Of a stretch of DNA of 5,631 bases, positions 5,069-5,631 are shown one piece after another. This stretch comes from JAXMCI01 sp046349435 (GTDB lineage Bacteria > Pseudomonadota > Alphaproteobacteria > Dongiales > Dongiaceae). The stretch is from the NCBI GenBank assembly GCA_046349435.1, contig JAXMCI010000076.1, positions 1 to 5,631 of the forward strand. Direction: 5' to 3'. Position 1 is the first letter of the stretch. Each line of letters opens with the position of its first letter. Below the pieces are notes generated by a model. The model made no database searches. It was not told the origin of the DNA and was given only the letters and a program-made list of their open reading frames with translations. Made by a program: the position numbers and the translations under genes.

Positions 5069-5631
5069 ATGTCCGCCCTGCAAGCGATCCTGCTCGCCAT
5101 CCTGCAGGGGGTGACCGAGCTGTTCCCGGTCAGCAGCCTCGGCCATGGCGTGATCCTGCCGCGGCTGCTCGGCTGGAGCGTCGACCAGCGCTCGCCGGAG
5201 TTCCTGCCGTTCCTGGTCGTGCTGCATGTCGGCACCGCGGTGGCGCTGCTGGTCTATTTCTGGCGCGACTGGCTGCAGCTGCTGATGGCGGTGCTCGGCC
5301 AGGGCGCGCCCAAGGCGCGCGCCGACGCGCTGCACCTGCTGGTGCTGCTCGTCGCCGGCACCCTGCCGGCGGTGATCGTCGGATTCCTGCTCGAGAAGTT
5401 CCTGCGCGGCCTGTTCGGCGCGCCGCTGGTCGCCGCCATCTTCCTGATCGTCAATGGCGGGGTGCTCTTCCTCGGCGAGCGGCTGCGCCGCCGCGCCGCC
5501 GGGGACAGCGGGCTCAACGAGATCGGCTGGCTGCGCGCCGTGCTGATCGGCCTGCTGCAATGCACCGCGCTGATCCCCGGCATCTCGCGCTCCGGCGCCA
5601 CCATGGTGGGCGGCCTGCTCTGCGGCCTGCG
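5069..5631 (+). CDS. uppP: Undecaprenyl-diphosphatase (UppP/BacA), 3' end cut by window edge
   Basis: Integral inner-membrane phosphatase that converts undecaprenyl diphosphate to the monophosphate, recycling the lipid carrier for peptidoglycan and other envelope polysaccharides; overproduction gives bacitracin resistance in E. coli. The 187 visible residues cover about two thirds of the ~270-residue family. The first signature is LQGVTELFPVSSLGH (12-26), with E17, S22, S23 and H26. The second is LIPGISRSGATMVGG (168-182), with R174 at the same number as the essential E. coli R174. Hydrophobic segments lie near 1-12, 46-64, 87-107, 118-136 and 155-169. It differs from the commoner EGxTEFLPVSSTGH form in having Q13 for the first Glu and Leu for Thr at 24; this looks like a known-style subgroup rather than damage. 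AGGAG (5059-5063) lies five bases before the ATG. The 107-base gap with hairpin and repeats suggests its own expression control. Confidence 0.95.
   Translation, partial: MSALQAILLAILQGVTELFPVSSLGHGVILPRLLGWSVDQRSPEFLPFLVVLHVGTAVALLVYFWRDWLQLLMAVLGQGAPKARADALHLLVLLVAGTLPAVIVGFLLEKFLRGLFGAPLVAAIFLIVNGGVLFLGERLRRRAAGDSGLNEIGWLRAVLIGLLQCTALIPGISRSGATMVGGLLCGL

Overview
The window is uniformly GC-rich chromosomal DNA (clearly above 65% G+C by eye). It has short intergenic gaps, G/C-ending codons throughout, and proteins that read like those of a high-GC alphaproteobacterium, perhaps in the Rhodospirillales/Azospirillaceae range. The taxonomic placement is an inference from composition and protein style, not from a marker gene. 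I saw no tRNA, rRNA, CRISPR array, insertion sequence or phage gene.

Layout. Positions 1-1781 (minus strand) hold a nucleoside-salvage pair: a trimeric-type purine nucleoside phosphorylase followed by thymidine phosphorylase (deoA). The two overlap by four bases (GTGA), and deoA runs off the left edge. A 124-base gap with a strong 31-base hairpin separates this pair from a minus-strand gene (1906-3081) for an exported glycoside hydrolase of the GH26 type. That protein ends in a long Thr/Pro-rich tail with a basic C-terminus. A 312-base divergent intergenic region (3082-3393) follows. It contains the only relatively AT-rich stretch in the window, with a 20-bp near-perfect dyad that looks like an operator.

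On the plus strand come an exported SGNH/GDSL esterase of the PAF-acetylhydrolase Ib type (3394-4128), then 44 bases later a cytoplasmic 2-keto-4-pentenoate hydratase-like member of the fumarylacetoacetate hydrolase superfamily (4173-4961). Next is a 107-base gap with a GC hairpin and a 13-bp tandem repeat. Last is uppP (bacA), undecaprenyl-diphosphatase, which runs off the right edge.

How they fit together. PNP and DeoA both split nucleosides phosphorolytically, giving free base plus (deoxy)ribose-1-phosphate. The GH26-like protein and the SGNH esterase are both predicted to be exported and are divergently transcribed from one control region. A plausible but unproven reading is that they act on the same extracellular or envelope polysaccharide, one on the glycosidic backbone and one on acyl substituents. 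UppP recycles the lipid carrier for envelope polysaccharides, but a spacer and its own ribosome binding site set it apart, so a functional link is speculative. I find no convincing evidence of a wholly new system. The best leads are the divergent control region, the slippage-prone Thr tail of the GH26-like protein, and the tandem repeat in front of uppP.
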